Source of the DNA: JALSHZ01 sp964439815
GTDB taxonomy: Bacteria > Pseudomonadota > Gammaproteobacteria > UWMA-0217
Length of the DNA stretch: 64,000 nucleotides
Direction: 5' to 3'
Assembly: GCA_964439815.1 (NCBI GenBank)
Contig: CAYTPO010000142.1
Location: 16,112-80,111, forward strand
Shown: piece after piece, positions 26,591 to 35,269 of the stretch
How the letters are laid out: each line of letters starts with the position of its first letter
Numbering within the stretch: the first letter of the stretch is position 1
Made by a program: the position numbers and the translations under genes
Notes under the pieces: model-generated
Seen by the model: the letters and a program-made list of their open reading frames with translations, nothing else
Databases searched by the model: none
Told to the model about the DNA's origin: nothing

Positions 26591-27151
26591 TCACGATGAT
26601 GCCACATCGAGCAGGCCACGCAGAAATTCCCAGTCGAACGCAGGCCCGGGATCGGTTTTTCTTCCGGGAGCAATATCACAGTGGCCAACAATCCGCCCGG
26701 TGGAAATTCCGGGATAGGCTTCGCTCAATGCAAGAATAACGTTAGCCAGGGTCGTGTACTGCCTGCTGGTGTAGTTTTCGGTGTCAGTGCCTTCCAGCTC
26801 GATACCGATCGAATAATCATTACAGGAAGCACGCCCCTGGTAGCTGGAAACACCTGCATGCCAGGCACGTTTATGGAAGGGTACGTACTGCACCCGCTCG
26901 CCTTCCCGGCGCAGCAGCAGGTGCGAGGAGACCCTAAGCGTGCAGATATCCTTGAAATAGGGATCTGCCGCCGGATCCAGTCTGTTGCAGAAAAGATCAT
27001 CGATGAAACCGAGGCCAAACCGACCGGGTGGCAGGCTGATATTGTGAATGACCAGCAAATCTGGCTCGACTCCATCCGGACGATCGTCAAAATTGGGGGA
27101 TGGCACTTGACGTGCATCCAGCAGCTTTCCTGTTTCTCTATCGATTCTCAT
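26591..27151 (-). CDS. ampD: 1,6-anhydro-N-acetylmuramyl-L-alanine amidase AmpD
   Basis: Cytosolic zinc amidase that removes the peptide from anhydro-muropeptides in murein recycling and thereby keeps AmpR-type induction low. Zinc ligands: His in LVIHNISLPPG, His in GHCDIAPGRKTDPG and the Asp of the same motif (AmpD type); RAWHAGVSSYQG and NDYSIGIELEGTD are diagnostic. Length 186 residues from ATG 27151; a GTG at 27160 would add three. No ampE or ampR is next to it; rep is divergent 230 bases away. Confidence 0.94.
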   Translation of the reverse strand: MRIDRETGKLLDARQVPSPNFDDRPDGVEPDLLVIHNISLPPGRFGLGFIDDLFCNRLDPAADPYFKDICTLRVSSHLLLRREGERVQYVPFHKRAWHAGVSSYQGRASCNDYSIGIELEGTDTENYTSRQYTTLANVILALSEAYPGISTGRIVGHCDIAPGRKTDPGPAFDWEFLRGLLDVASS

Positions 27152-27261
27152 CAGATTCACTCAACGCATTCAACCTGCCACCATCCGGAAATCAGAACTT
27201 GCAGACCATGACGAAAACGATAGAATCCGCCGCTCGCCATTGCAAGCCATCTTGCCCGATC

Positions 27262-27295
27262 CCTGAATCCGAATCCTGAATCCCAGGAATTCAGG
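27262..27295. repeat. Short derivative of repeat family A
   Basis: CCTGAATCCG at the left and GAATTCAGG at the right with a second CCTGAATCC between them, in the ampD-rep gap. The ends match those of the 160-bp family A copies but the middle is missing. Confidence 0.5.
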
Positions 27296-27389
27296 CTATC
27301 TGTCTGTTCACTCAATATCGGGAACCAATGGCGCCCAACCTGTATGCTGGCCCGACAAACTGGAGAGGACAACCGAGATTCCCAACCCG

Positions 27390-29387
27390 ATGGATACACT
27401 GAACCCCCAACAACGCGCCGCCGTCGAGCATGTAGGTACGCCACTTCTGGTACTGGCTGGCGCCGGCAGCGGCAAGACCCGGGTCATTACCGAAAAGATC
27501 GCCTTTCTGATTCGCGAGCACGGTATTGATGCACGCCATATCGCCGCCATCACCTTCACCAACAAGGCTGCAAAGGAGCTGCAGACACGAATTGGCAAAC
27601 TGCTGACAACCAGCGCCGCCAAGGGTCTGCAAGCATCAACTTTTCACACCCTCGGGCTGCGAATCATTCGTCAGGAACTCAAGACGCTGGGTTACAAGGC
27701 CGGCTTTTCCATCTTCGACGCCCAAGACAGCGGTCAGCTGCTGAAAGAGCTGGCGCGCAAGGAGAATATCGAGTCGGCAGACAGTATTCAGTGGCGCATT
27801 TCCGGCTGGAAGAACGATTTCATCAGCCCTGACCAGGCCTTCAGTACCGCAGAGGACAGCGAAGCGGCCTTTCATGCCCAGCTCTATGAACGCTACCAAC
27901 GCCAGCTCAAGGCCTACAATGCCGTCGATTTCGACGATCTGATCGTCCTGCCAGTCAAGCTGTTCCAGTCCAACCACGAGATCCGCGAGAAATGGCAAAA
28001 CCGGCTGCGCTACCTGCTGGTGGACGAGTATCAGGATACCAATGCCTGTCAGTACCAGCTGGTAAAGCTGCTGGCCGGGGTCGAGGGGCGACTGACTGCG
28101 GTTGGCGACGATGACCAGTCAATCTACGCCTGGCGGGGGGCGCGCCCTGAAAACCTAAATCTTCTGAAACAGGACTTCCCCACGCTGGAGGTCATCATGC
28201 TGGAGCAGAATTACCGCTCCACCAGCCGGATCCTGCAAAGTGCGAACACACTGATCGCCAACAACCCCCATGTGTTCGAAAAGCAGCTGTGGAGTACACT
28301 GGGTGAAGGTGACCCACTACGGGTCATTCCCTGCAACGGCGCCGAACACGAAGCCGAGCGGATCGTCTCCGAGATCATGAACATCAAGTTCAGAAGGAAA
28401 ATCGACTACAACCAGTTCGCCATCCTCTACCGTGGCAACTTCCAGTCACGGCTGTTTGAACGCAAGCTGCGGGAACACGATATCCCCTATTTCGTCAGTG
28501 GCGGCACCTCCTTTTTCGAACGTGCAGAAATCAAGGACATCATCGCCTATCTCCGCCTGATCACCAATCCGGATGACGACGCCGCCTTCCTGCGCACGGT
28601 CAACACCCCGAGACGCGAAATCGGGGCCTCCACGCTGGAAAAACTGGGCCAGTACGCCACCGAGCGAGATACCAGCCTGCTGGCTGCCAGCAGCGAAATG
28701 GGGTTGGTGCAACGACTGAGCGAACGGGCAGTACTCCGTTTGCAACGCTTCACGGATCAGATCAGCGAATTGGCCTATCGTGCCGAAGAGGCACCCGCGC
28801 TGGTACTGGTCAAATCCCTGTTGAATGAAATCGCCTATGAAGACTGGCTGCGTGAAATCAGCAGCAATGACAGGATTGCCGACAAGCGCATCGAGAACGT
28901 CAGTGAACTGGTCGACTGGATTAATCGTCTGAGCGCCAAGAAACAGGGTGACACATCACTCAGGGATATTGTCAACCGCATGCAGCTGATGGATATCCTG
29001 GAGCGCAACAACGACTCCGAACACGACAAAGGTGTGCAATTGATGACGCTGCATGCCGCCAAGGGGCTGGAGTTCCCCCATGTCTTTATTGCCGGCATGG
29101 AAGAGGAGTTGATCCCCCACAAGACCAGCATCGAAGAGGACAATCTGGAAGAGGAGCGCAGACTGGCTTATGTGGGCATTACCCGTGCCCGTCAGTCCCT
29201 GACCATGACCTATGCAAAAAAACGGCAGAAATTCGGCGAGGAAATCGACTGTGAACCTAGCCGCTTTCTGGATGAACTACCTGCCGAACACCTCGAATGG
29301 GATGATCCCGCCAACGTCAACGAAGCGCGTGCACGGGAAACGGGCCGCAGTCATCTGAAACACCTGAAGGCATTGCTGGGTGACTGA
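27390..29387 (+). CDS. rep: ATP-dependent DNA helicase Rep
   Basis: Superfamily 1A 3'-5' helicase that clears proteins ahead of the fork. The 665-residue protein carries all SF1 motifs: Q motif LNPQQRAAV, motif I AGAGSGKT (residues 24-31), Ia ITFTNKAAKEL, II VDEYQDTN, III VGDDDQSIYAWRGA, IV EQNYRS, V TLHAAKGLEFPHVF and VI EEERRLAYVGITRA. Length and C terminus fit Rep (E. coli 673) rather than UvrD (720). Monocistronic in this window. Confidence 0.95.
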   Translation: MDTLNPQQRAAVEHVGTPLLVLAGAGSGKTRVITEKIAFLIREHGIDARHIAAITFTNKAAKELQTRIGKLLTTSAAKGLQASTFHTLGLRIIRQELKTLGYKAGFSIFDAQDSGQLLKELARKENIESADSIQWRISGWKNDFISPDQAFSTAEDSEAAFHAQLYERYQRQLKAYNAVDFDDLIVLPVKLFQSNHEIREKWQNRLRYLLVDEYQDTNACQYQLVKLLAGVEGRLTAVGDDDQSIYAWRGARPENLNLLKQDFPTLEVIMLEQNYRSTSRILQSANTLIANNPHVFEKQLWSTLGEGDPLRVIPCNGAEHEAERIVSEIMNIKFRRKIDYNQFAILYRGNFQSRLFERKLREHDIPYFVSGGTSFFERAEIKDIIAYLRLITNPDDDAAFLRTVNTPRREIGASTLEKLGQYATERDTSLLAASSEMGLVQRLSERAVLRLQRFTDQISELAYRAEEAPALVLVKSLLNEIAYEDWLREISSNDRIADKRIENVSELVDWINRLSAKKQGDTSLRDIVNRMQLMDILERNNDSEHDKGVQLMTLHAAKGLEFPHVFIAGMEEELIPHKTSIEEDNLEEERRLAYVGITRARQSLTMTYAKKRQKFGEEIDCEPSRFLDELPAEHLEWDDPANVNEARARETGRSHLKHLKALLGD

Positions 29388-29568
29388 TCGCTTCAGCCCC
29401 GGCACTGCAGCAGGAATGCAATGTTGCGGTTGATCAATTACCGTCACGGATTCCATGCGGTATAAAGCTGGTATTGGTCTATAGTCTTATGTGACCAAGT
29501 TACTGAACCCGCTGGTCACTTGAAAGAGAATGACAAGCCTTATCACATATTGAACTGGAGTAATCACA

Positions 29569-29751
29569 ATGCCAAAAAATGTCGGCGGTATCGACCGCAT
29601 CCTCAGAATCGTTGTTGGCGCCCTGCTGATCGTTTGGGCACTGTTCCTCGGCGGCCCTGCCTGGGCTTGGATCGGAGTAGTCCCATTGGCAACAGGTTTA
29701 TTGAATTTCTGCCCTGCCTACAGCATTCTCGGATTGAACACCAACAAGTAA
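29569..29751 (+). CDS. DUF2892 (YgaP-type transmembrane) small membrane protein
   Basis: A 60-residue protein with start MPKNVGGIDRILRIVVGALL, a hydrophobic stretch (IVVGALLIVWALFLG) and second segment (WIGVVPLATGLLNFCPAYSILG). The pattern N-GGIDR-R-GxxL and FCPxYxxLG matches the DUF2892 domain that is fused to rhodanese in YgaP and stands alone in many sulfur-metabolising bacteria. A function in sulfur handling is inference from that association. Good ribosome site CTGGAG upstream. A strong hairpin follows. Confidence 0.85.
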   Translation: MPKNVGGIDRILRIVVGALLIVWALFLGGPAWAWIGVVPLATGLLNFCPAYSILGLNTNK

Positions 29752-29765
29752 ACGTTCTACGGTGT

Positions 29766-29800
29766 CAGCACGCCATCAAATCAGGTTTGATGGCGTGCTG
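29766..29800. terminator. Perfect 15-bp inverted repeat after the DUF2892 gene
   Basis: CAGCACGCCATCAAA - TCAGG - TTTGATGGCGTGCTG: 15 perfect pairs around a 5-base loop, between convergent genes. There is no T-run on either side, so it is either a terminator lacking a U-tract, a 3'-end stabilising hairpin or a protein-binding palindrome. Confidence 0.6.
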
Positions 29801-29884
29801 GGCAGGCAATCCTGTACAAAACAGTGGATTACCTGTCTGGTGCCACCTCATGCCCCTTGGCTCGACCCCCTGAGCAGTAATGCA

Positions 29885-30541
29885 TCACGCCACGGGCAAT
29901 AGCCGGGAAAAATCCCCTACCGCAATAAAATCACCCTCCGGCCTCGGTGCCTGTTGTGAATCAGGCTGCTGTATCGAGCGCAGATGGCGTATGCCTGCAA
30001 TTCTTGCCGACTCGAGTACAGTGTGGCTGTCATCGATCAACAAGGTGCTGTCGACGTCGAAAGGCTCCACAGCCTTCACCTTTTCCCAGAAGGCGGGGTC
30101 TTCCTTTGGCAGCCCCAGATCATGGGAACAGATCATGGCATCAAAATAGGTCTCCAGGCCTGTCTGTGCCATTTTCAGGGAAAGGCTCTTCTGGTGTGCG
30201 TTGGTTACCAGCACAACCCGCTTGTCTGATGACCTGAGTGCCTTCAGAAAACCGCTTGCTCCTGGCCTGATTGCAATCAGGTGTTCGATATCACGCTTGA
30301 GCGCAGCAATATCCAACTCCAGCGCATCACTCCAGTAATCGATGCAATACCAGTTCAACGTCCCGGTAATGGCCTGGTATTTTTCTTCGAGCACACGTCG
30401 TGCCTCATCCAGAGCCATGCCGTGCTGGCCGGCATACTTTTGTGGCACATGTTCAAGCCAGAAGTGGTTGTCGAAATGGAGGTCCAGCAGGGTTCCGTCC
30501 ATATCGAGAAACACAGTTCTGATTGCTTTCCAATCGATCAT
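29885..30541 (-). CDS. yrfG: HAD-family GMP/IMP nucleotidase YrfG
   Basis: HAD hydrolase; E. coli YrfG dephosphorylates GMP and IMP. Motif I FLDMDGTLLDLHFDNHFW (catalytic Asp-x-Asp), LNWYCIDYWSD, motif II VTNAH, motif III Lys in GLPKEDP and motif IV LLIDDSHTVLESA are present. The 218-residue length and the NWYCIDYWS segment match YrfG. ATG 30541 follows the upstream gene after 2 bases; the open frame extends further but belongs to the neighbour. Confidence 0.9.
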   Translation of the reverse strand: MIDWKAIRTVFLDMDGTLLDLHFDNHFWLEHVPQKYAGQHGMALDEARRVLEEKYQAITGTLNWYCIDYWSDALELDIAALKRDIEHLIAIRPGASGFLKALRSSDKRVVLVTNAHQKSLSLKMAQTGLETYFDAMICSHDLGLPKEDPAFWEKVKAVEPFDVDSTLLIDDSHTVLESARIAGIRHLRSIQQPDSQQAPRPEGDFIAVGDFSRLLPVA

Positions 30542-30543
30542 TT

Positions 30544-31101
30544 TCAGGCTGCCTGGCCATCCTGTTCCGCAAACTGGATCAGCTCCACATCCCAATCGAT
30601 ATTGGTCAATGTCAGCACCACACAAGCCGGGCCACCATGATTACGGACATAACCCGCTGCGCCCGGATTCAATACCCAGGTGTCCCCATCAGCATCCCAG
30701 ACCTGACGATGGGTGTGACCATAGATCACCATTCTCGCCTCGGGATGAGCCGCACGCAGTTCACCATGATCCGGGTTATTGCCGAAGCGATGACCATGTT
30801 CGACCATGATGAGACCCCCGGGCACGGAAATATGCGCAATTGCCGGCAGGTTGTTTACCACAGCCGAATCATCGATTGGCCACAGCGCCGCATGATCGTT
30901 GTTTCCGGCAATCGCAACCACATGATCATTCACCTGCTTGAGTTCATCGAGTACCGATGCCGCGCAGATATCACCAGCGTGTATGACCGCATCGCAGCCA
31001 GCCGCTACCTCTGCAACACGCTGGTCCAGATTTGCGTGTGTATCGGAGACCACCGCCACACGCAGCGACTGCTTGCCATCCCCAAGTTCAAAATATTCCA
31101 T
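30544..31101 (-). CDS. YfcE/MJ0936-family metallophosphoesterase
   Basis: A 185-residue calcineurin-like phosphodiesterase with the metal-binding motifs DTH (VVSDTHANL), GDIC (IHAGDICAAS), GNND (IAGNNDHA), EHGH and YGHTHR, then LNPGAAGYVRN. Members hydrolyse small phosphodiesters; the natural substrate is not predictable. ATG 31101 is preferred; a TTG at 31116 would add five residues. Probably co-transcribed with yrfG. Confidence 0.88.
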   Translation of the reverse strand: MEYFELGDGKQSLRVAVVSDTHANLDQRVAEVAAGCDAVIHAGDICAASVLDELKQVNDHVVAIAGNNDHAALWPIDDSAVVNNLPAIAHISVPGGLIMVEHGHRFGNNPDHGELRAAHPEARMVIYGHTHRQVWDADGDTWVLNPGAAGYVRNHGGPACVVLTLTNIDWDVELIQFAEQDGQAA

Positions 31102-31137
31102 AGCCCGCTCTGTCAAATAGATTCATGATAAAAAAGT

Positions 31138-31262
31138 TGGGTAACTACTCAGCTACTGCTTGTCCGAACTACTCGCCGAGCAACTACAAAGCTGGTAACT
31201 ACTCAGTGAGTAGCCGGTATTTGCCGTAGCTGCCCGGACTTCAGGAGCAAGCCGAGTAGCCA
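31138..31262. repeat. Palindromic repeat region, family B (CTACTCAGTGAGTAG-like)
   Basis: In the 223-base gap upstream of the phosphoesterase: GTAACTACTC occurs twice (31141 and 31196), CTACTCAGTGAGTAG forms a 7-bp palindrome around one base (about 31199-31213), and related GAACTACTCG, CAACTAC and CCGAGTAGCC units surround it. Similar units occur at 32361-32400 and 62231-62251. Confidence 0.55.
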
Positions 31263-31305
31263 TAAAAAATCAAAAGGCTACAACCCTGAACAGGTTGTAG
31301 CCTTT
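31263..31305 (-). terminator. Rho-independent terminator of the YkgJ-type gene
   Basis: Minus strand: AAAGGCTACAACC - loop - GGTTGTAGCCTTT followed by TGATTTTTT. It lies directly after the gene at 31325-32287. Confidence 0.88.
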
Positions 31306-31324
31306 CACGTTACAGGTTTCGCTA

Positions 31325-32287
31325 TCAGATAACGGTCAGACTGCCATCATCATCGTCATTTCCGTCCTTCTCCACCGATGCAAACTGCGCTGCCTCTTCC
31401 ACCCTGGCCTGCTCCAACACGTCACGCTGACGCTGTATCTCCTCTTCACGACGCCTCTTCCACTCCTCCTTGCGCACGGCAACCCGCTGTTCACGGGCAC
31501 CCTCTTTCACCCGGATACGCATCTCGCCAAACAATACCTGCTTCAGGAAACGCATGCTGAAGACCAGCAAGTTTTCGTCTGAAGAGAGAACCGTGGTCAT
31601 CTCGTCGGGCGGAACATCAAAAATATTCTGAAATCCGGGAGTCTGCACAAACTTTCTGAAGCTATCCATATCATAACTACACATATCGAACAGCTGCAGG
31701 CTACGAGCTGAAGGCGAACCGACAGTAGGCCCCGAGGTGCGTTTCTTGATGACCACATCCATCCATTCCCGATTGGCTTCCTGGTAGTCGGGGATACCCT
31801 GCTTGTCGAGATAGTCGCGCACCGTCTGCCTTACCGGTTCTTCATGGCCTTTGCAGTGATCTTCCCTGACGACAAAGAAAACCTCTTCAACCCTGGGCTC
31901 ATCAATCTTCCGCATGGCCATGTTACCCAACGCGTAATAACGACAGGCCACGGGTCGATCTTCATAGACGCGACAGCCATCGTCCGACAGAAAGGTACAG
32001 CAAGATGATTTACCCGCCGTGGCCAGTCTCAGACCCGGCATGCCATGCTGATCCATCTCGAAAGGGACGGTGTAGCGTGCAACAAACTCGGCGGAGGTCA
32101 TCTTCAACCGCCTTTTCAATCTTATGACGTCATAGGGGGTAAGTTGAATGTCACTCTGCTTGCAGCATGCGTTGAAACACGACACCCCTGGATGACAGTC
32201 AAACTGGAATTCCGCATCCAGAGACAGCTCCCGTGGCTGCACAGGACTCTGGTTTGGAATGCTATCCCTGATGTCATCAAAATCCAC
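31325..32287 (-). CDS. YkgJ-type cysteine cluster protein
   Basis: A 320-residue protein whose first half has the YkgJ/CxxCxxCC metal-binding pattern: CHPGVSCFNACCKQSDIQLTP (Cys at about 31-42), SSCCTFLSDDGCRVYEDRPVACRYY (about 95-120). Such clusters are thought to hold zinc or Fe-S, with unknown reactions. The second half is helical and ends in a long charged coiled coil (KEEWKRRREEEIQRQRDVLEQ) and a run of Asp. It is the next gene after aprA but separated by a terminator and 286 bases, so it is an independent unit. Its location beside APS reductase hints at a redox or assembly role, unproven. Confidence 0.8.
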   Translation of the reverse strand: MDFDDIRDSIPNQSPVQPRELSLDAEFQFDCHPGVSCFNACCKQSDIQLTPYDVIRLKRRLKMTSAEFVARYTVPFEMDQHGMPGLRLATAGKSSCCTFLSDDGCRVYEDRPVACRYYALGNMAMRKIDEPRVEEVFFVVREDHCKGHEEPVRQTVRDYLDKQGIPDYQEANREWMDVVIKKRTSGPTVGSPSARSLQLFDMCSYDMDSFRKFVQTPGFQNIFDVPPDEMTTVLSSDENLLVFSMRFLKQVLFGEMRIRVKEGAREQRVAVRKEEWKRRREEEIQRQRDVLEQARVEEAAQFASVEKDGNDDDDGSLTVI

Positions 32288-32330
32288 TCATACTCCCTTC
32301 ATCATGAGATACCGAGATCGAAACTTTTTA

Positions 32331-32361
32331 CCTGAATCCGAGAATTAACCTTGGCTTCAGG
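32331..32361. repeat. Short derivative of repeat family A next to a family B motif
   Basis: CCTGAATCCGAGAATTAA with CTTCAGG at the right. The left 15 bases are identical to those of the 161-bp copy at 15642. GTGCTCAGTGAGCAGGC follows at once, resembling the family B palindrome. Both sit in the 286-base gap between aprA and the YkgJ-type gene, where I see no gene. Confidence 0.5.
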
Positions 32362-32511
32362 TGCTCAGTGAGCAGGCTTGAGCGGCAGCAACTACGCAGA
32401 TAGCTTCTGCCCCCCCCCAGATCAAGCGGTGTATTTCACCCGATCTGCGGGAAAAGTGCAAAGAATTATACAAAAAGCAGGGGAACTGGATTGGGAACAG
32501 CCATTACCAAT

Positions 32512-32544
32512 AAAAAAAGGCCGGACATCCTGGATGTCCGGCCT
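32512..32544 (-). terminator. Rho-independent terminator of aprBA
   Basis: Minus strand: AGGCCGGACA - TCCAGGA - TGTCCGGCCT with seven Ts directly after. It starts 30 bases beyond the aprA stop. Confidence 0.93.
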
Positions 32545-32573
32545 CGGGCATTTCAGGCTCCCAGTACTCCACG

Positions 32574-34547
32574 CTATATGGAATCAGGCCCCATGTGACC
32601 CATACCTTCCGCCTCGGTCTCGGGGTTATAACTGATCAGGCATTCCCACTTCACCTTCTTCAGGCTCCACATACCGGTTTCCTTGTCGTAGGTGCTGTTG
32701 ACGAAGCATTTCCAGTTGTCATCATCCACGGCCAGAAAGTCCGTGCGGTAGAAGTACCCCGGATAACGGGTCTCTTCACGGAACTGGATGTGCTTCATGT
32801 GCGCCGTGGCGGCCAGGATACGGTGGTGATTCTCCCAGGCACGCAGCAGTTCATGCAGGTCTTTTGCTCGCGTTTTGGTGGCATCTTCACGCAACATTTC
32901 CAGTTTGCGCTCGGCGACTCCCAGCATCACCGCGTTGGTCTGGTACATGGTGGAGACGCCAGCCACATATTCATCCATGATTTTCTGCAGACGGAACTGC
33001 AGCATCCTGGGCGTAATGTAGTTGGGATTGACATCAATGGCTGTGGTGTAGTCCTTGTGCTCCAGAAAGGTTCTTACCGGAGCATAGATTTCTTCCACGA
33101 TCTCATTTACCGGACGATCCAGCTCGCGTTTCACGTCCTTGGTATCGATGACATATTTGACCATCGCCTTGGCGGCAATCCGTCCTTCGGTAAAGGAGCC
33201 CGAGCTGAATTTGTGGCCTGAGGCGCCGACACCATCACCAGCTGTAAACAGACCATTGACCGTAGTCATGCGGTTGTAACCCCAATGGTAATGATCCGGT
33301 GAGCCTGGCAGATCTTCGGGACCCGATACCCAGATCCCAGCGCAGCCTGCGTGGGAACCCAACAGGTACGGTTCGGTAGGCATCAGTTCGGATACGTCCT
33401 TGTCGGGCTCGATATTTTCCCCTGCCCATACACCGCACTGCCCGATGGTCATGTCGAGAAAGTCTTCCCATGCTTCGGCTTCAAGGTGCTTGATCTCCTT
33501 GGGCGTCATGTTCTTCGCCAGGTTGGCCATGGCAGTAGGCGTGTCTATGAAGATCGGGCCACGACCTTCCTTCAATTCCTTCATCACGAGGTGGTTGCGC
33601 AGGCAAGTCCCCATATGGAACCCTTTTGCATACTGCGAGGCATTGACGTTTTCAAGCTCCTTGTAGTTCTTTTCCTGGTAGTCTTCGCCAAAGGCGTTGG
33701 TGGATTTGGCCTTGAACAGAAGAAACCAGGCGCCTACGGGTCCGTAACCATCCTTGAAGCGGGCGGGCACGAAGCGGTTTTCCATCAGGGTCAGTTCTGC
33801 ACCAGCTTCTGCGGCCATCGCGTAGGTGGAACCGGCGTTCCAGACGGGGTACCAGGCACGCCCCATACCTTCGCCCACCGAGCGGGGACGGAAGACATTC
33901 ACGGCACCGCCACAGACTAGCAGGCAGGCTTTGAATCTGTAGATGTAGACCTTGTCTTCACGTACCGAGAAGCCGGCGGCTCCAACTACGCGAGTAGGGT
34001 CATTCTTGTCATTGAGCAATTTGACGATAAAGACGCGTTCCTGGATGTTTTCTGCGCCCAGAGCCTTCCTTGCGGCTTCTGCAACGATCCATTTGTAGGA
34101 TTCGCCATTGATCATGATCTGCCAGCGACCGGAGTTGACAGGCGTACCGCCCTCTTTCAGGCTCTTGTCTTCTTCGCCTTCCTTCTTCCAGATTGGAAGC
34201 CCCCATTTCTCGAAGTTGTGAACAGAATCATCGACATGACGGCCCACATCGTAAACCAGATCTTCACGCGTCACCCCCATGAGGTCGCCACGGACATAGC
34301 GCACATAATCCGCAGGATCATTCTTGCCCATATAGGTGTTGATGGCTGACAGACCCTGTGCAACTGCACCGGAACGATCCAGGGCAGCCTTGTCGACCAG
34401 TTTCACGCTGATGTCATGGCCGTCAGCCTTGGCGGCGTCTGTCCAGCGTTTGAGTTCGAAGGCACATCCGCAGGCAGCCATGCCGCCTCCAATCAGAAGG
34501 ATGTCTACTTCTTCCTCAACAACATCTGGGTTGCCGAATCCGCTCAT
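32574..34547 (-). CDS. aprA: Dissimilatory adenylylsulfate (APS) reductase subunit alpha
   Basis: FAD subunit of APS reductase. In sulfur oxidisers it runs in reverse, joining sulfite and AMP to give APS and passing two electrons to the membrane. 657 residues: FAD-binding ILLIGGGMAACGCAFE near the N terminus, GAVAQGLSAINTY, VCGGAVNVFRPRSVGEGMGR (about 218-236) and the active-site region LMENRFVPARFKDGYGPVGAW. The C-terminal helical domain (LLRAWENHHRILAATAHM) and YPGYFYRTDF are typical. Start has GGAGAG upstream. Neither aprM nor qmoABC flanks it, so the electron partner is elsewhere. Whether this is an oxidation-type or reductive-type lineage requires a tree. Confidence 0.97.
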   Translation of the reverse strand: MSGFGNPDVVEEEVDILLIGGGMAACGCAFELKRWTDAAKADGHDISVKLVDKAALDRSGAVAQGLSAINTYMGKNDPADYVRYVRGDLMGVTREDLVYDVGRHVDDSVHNFEKWGLPIWKKEGEEDKSLKEGGTPVNSGRWQIMINGESYKWIVAEAARKALGAENIQERVFIVKLLNDKNDPTRVVGAAGFSVREDKVYIYRFKACLLVCGGAVNVFRPRSVGEGMGRAWYPVWNAGSTYAMAAEAGAELTLMENRFVPARFKDGYGPVGAWFLLFKAKSTNAFGEDYQEKNYKELENVNASQYAKGFHMGTCLRNHLVMKELKEGRGPIFIDTPTAMANLAKNMTPKEIKHLEAEAWEDFLDMTIGQCGVWAGENIEPDKDVSELMPTEPYLLGSHAGCAGIWVSGPEDLPGSPDHYHWGYNRMTTVNGLFTAGDGVGASGHKFSSGSFTEGRIAAKAMVKYVIDTKDVKRELDRPVNEIVEEIYAPVRTFLEHKDYTTAIDVNPNYITPRMLQFRLQKIMDEYVAGVSTMYQTNAVMLGVAERKLEMLREDATKTRAKDLHELLRAWENHHRILAATAHMKHIQFREETRYPGYFYRTDFLAVDDDNWKCFVNSTYDKETGMWSLKKVKWECLISYNPETEAEGMGHMGPDSI

Positions 34548-34599
34548 TGTTCTCTCCAGGTAAGGTTGGTTCTTCGATATTTCTTGATCAGATCAGTGT

Positions 34600-35064
34600 T
34601 CAGCCGGCACGAAATTGTGACATGTCACAACTGTGTGTGCCTTTGGTGAACAGGGTCGAGTGGTCAGCGATTTCCTCCAGGACTGCATCGTTCTCGCCAC
34701 CATAGGGATCAGCTGAACCTTCTGGCGTGGTACGAATGGGAAATTTGAATCGCTTCATGTTGCCATTGCGGAATTTAATGGTCCAGATGATGGAGTCTGT
34801 GCCTCGCAGAGGCTGGACACTGCCCCCCATCGGTACCACATCGGCATAGGAGCGACATTCAATGGCATTCTGTGGACAGATCTTGACACAGCTGTAGCAC
34901 TCCCAGCACTGTTCCGGTTCCTGGTTGAACGCTTTCATTGCATGGCCAGTCTCGGAGCCATCCGAATCGAGTTTCATCAGGTCATGCGGGCAGATGTACA
35001 CGCACGCCACTCTATCCTGCCCCTTGCAACCATCACATTTATCGGTACGTACGAACGTAGGCAT
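34600..35064 (-). CDS. aprB: Dissimilatory adenylylsulfate (APS) reductase subunit beta
   Basis: Electron-transfer subunit with two [4Fe-4S] clusters carrying electrons from the AprA flavin. 154 residues; first cluster CDGCKGQ...CVYICP (residues 10-26), second CWECYSCVKICPQNAI (about 53-68), with the Trp of CWEC between flavin and cluster conserved. A C-terminal extension wraps the alpha subunit (PYGGENDAVLEEIADHS). Very strong ribosome site AGGAGG 9 bases before the ATG, consistent with high expression. First gene of aprBA; the promoter must lie in the 426-base gap upstream that contains a family A repeat. Confidence 0.97.
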   Translation of the reverse strand: MPTFVRTDKCDGCKGQDRVACVYICPHDLMKLDSDGSETGHAMKAFNQEPEQCWECYSCVKICPQNAIECRSYADVVPMGGSVQPLRGTDSIIWTIKFRNGNMKRFKFPIRTTPEGSADPYGGENDAVLEEIADHSTLFTKGTHSCDMSQFRAG

Positions 35065-35269
35065 GGGTTTACACCTCCTGGTTGTCTAAAATCGAGTCAC
35101 CGAGCATCTTTGCAGGCTTCCCTTCCCCGATAGGTTTCCTGCTTGCGCAAGCCGACCAGGCTGCAGGTCTTCCTGCGGGAAAACGCAAGGTTAGTCCCTT
35201 CAATGCCTAACCTCAAATATGTAAGTTTATGCAAGCTATAAACCGAGCTTATGAATCCATTGAAAAGAC

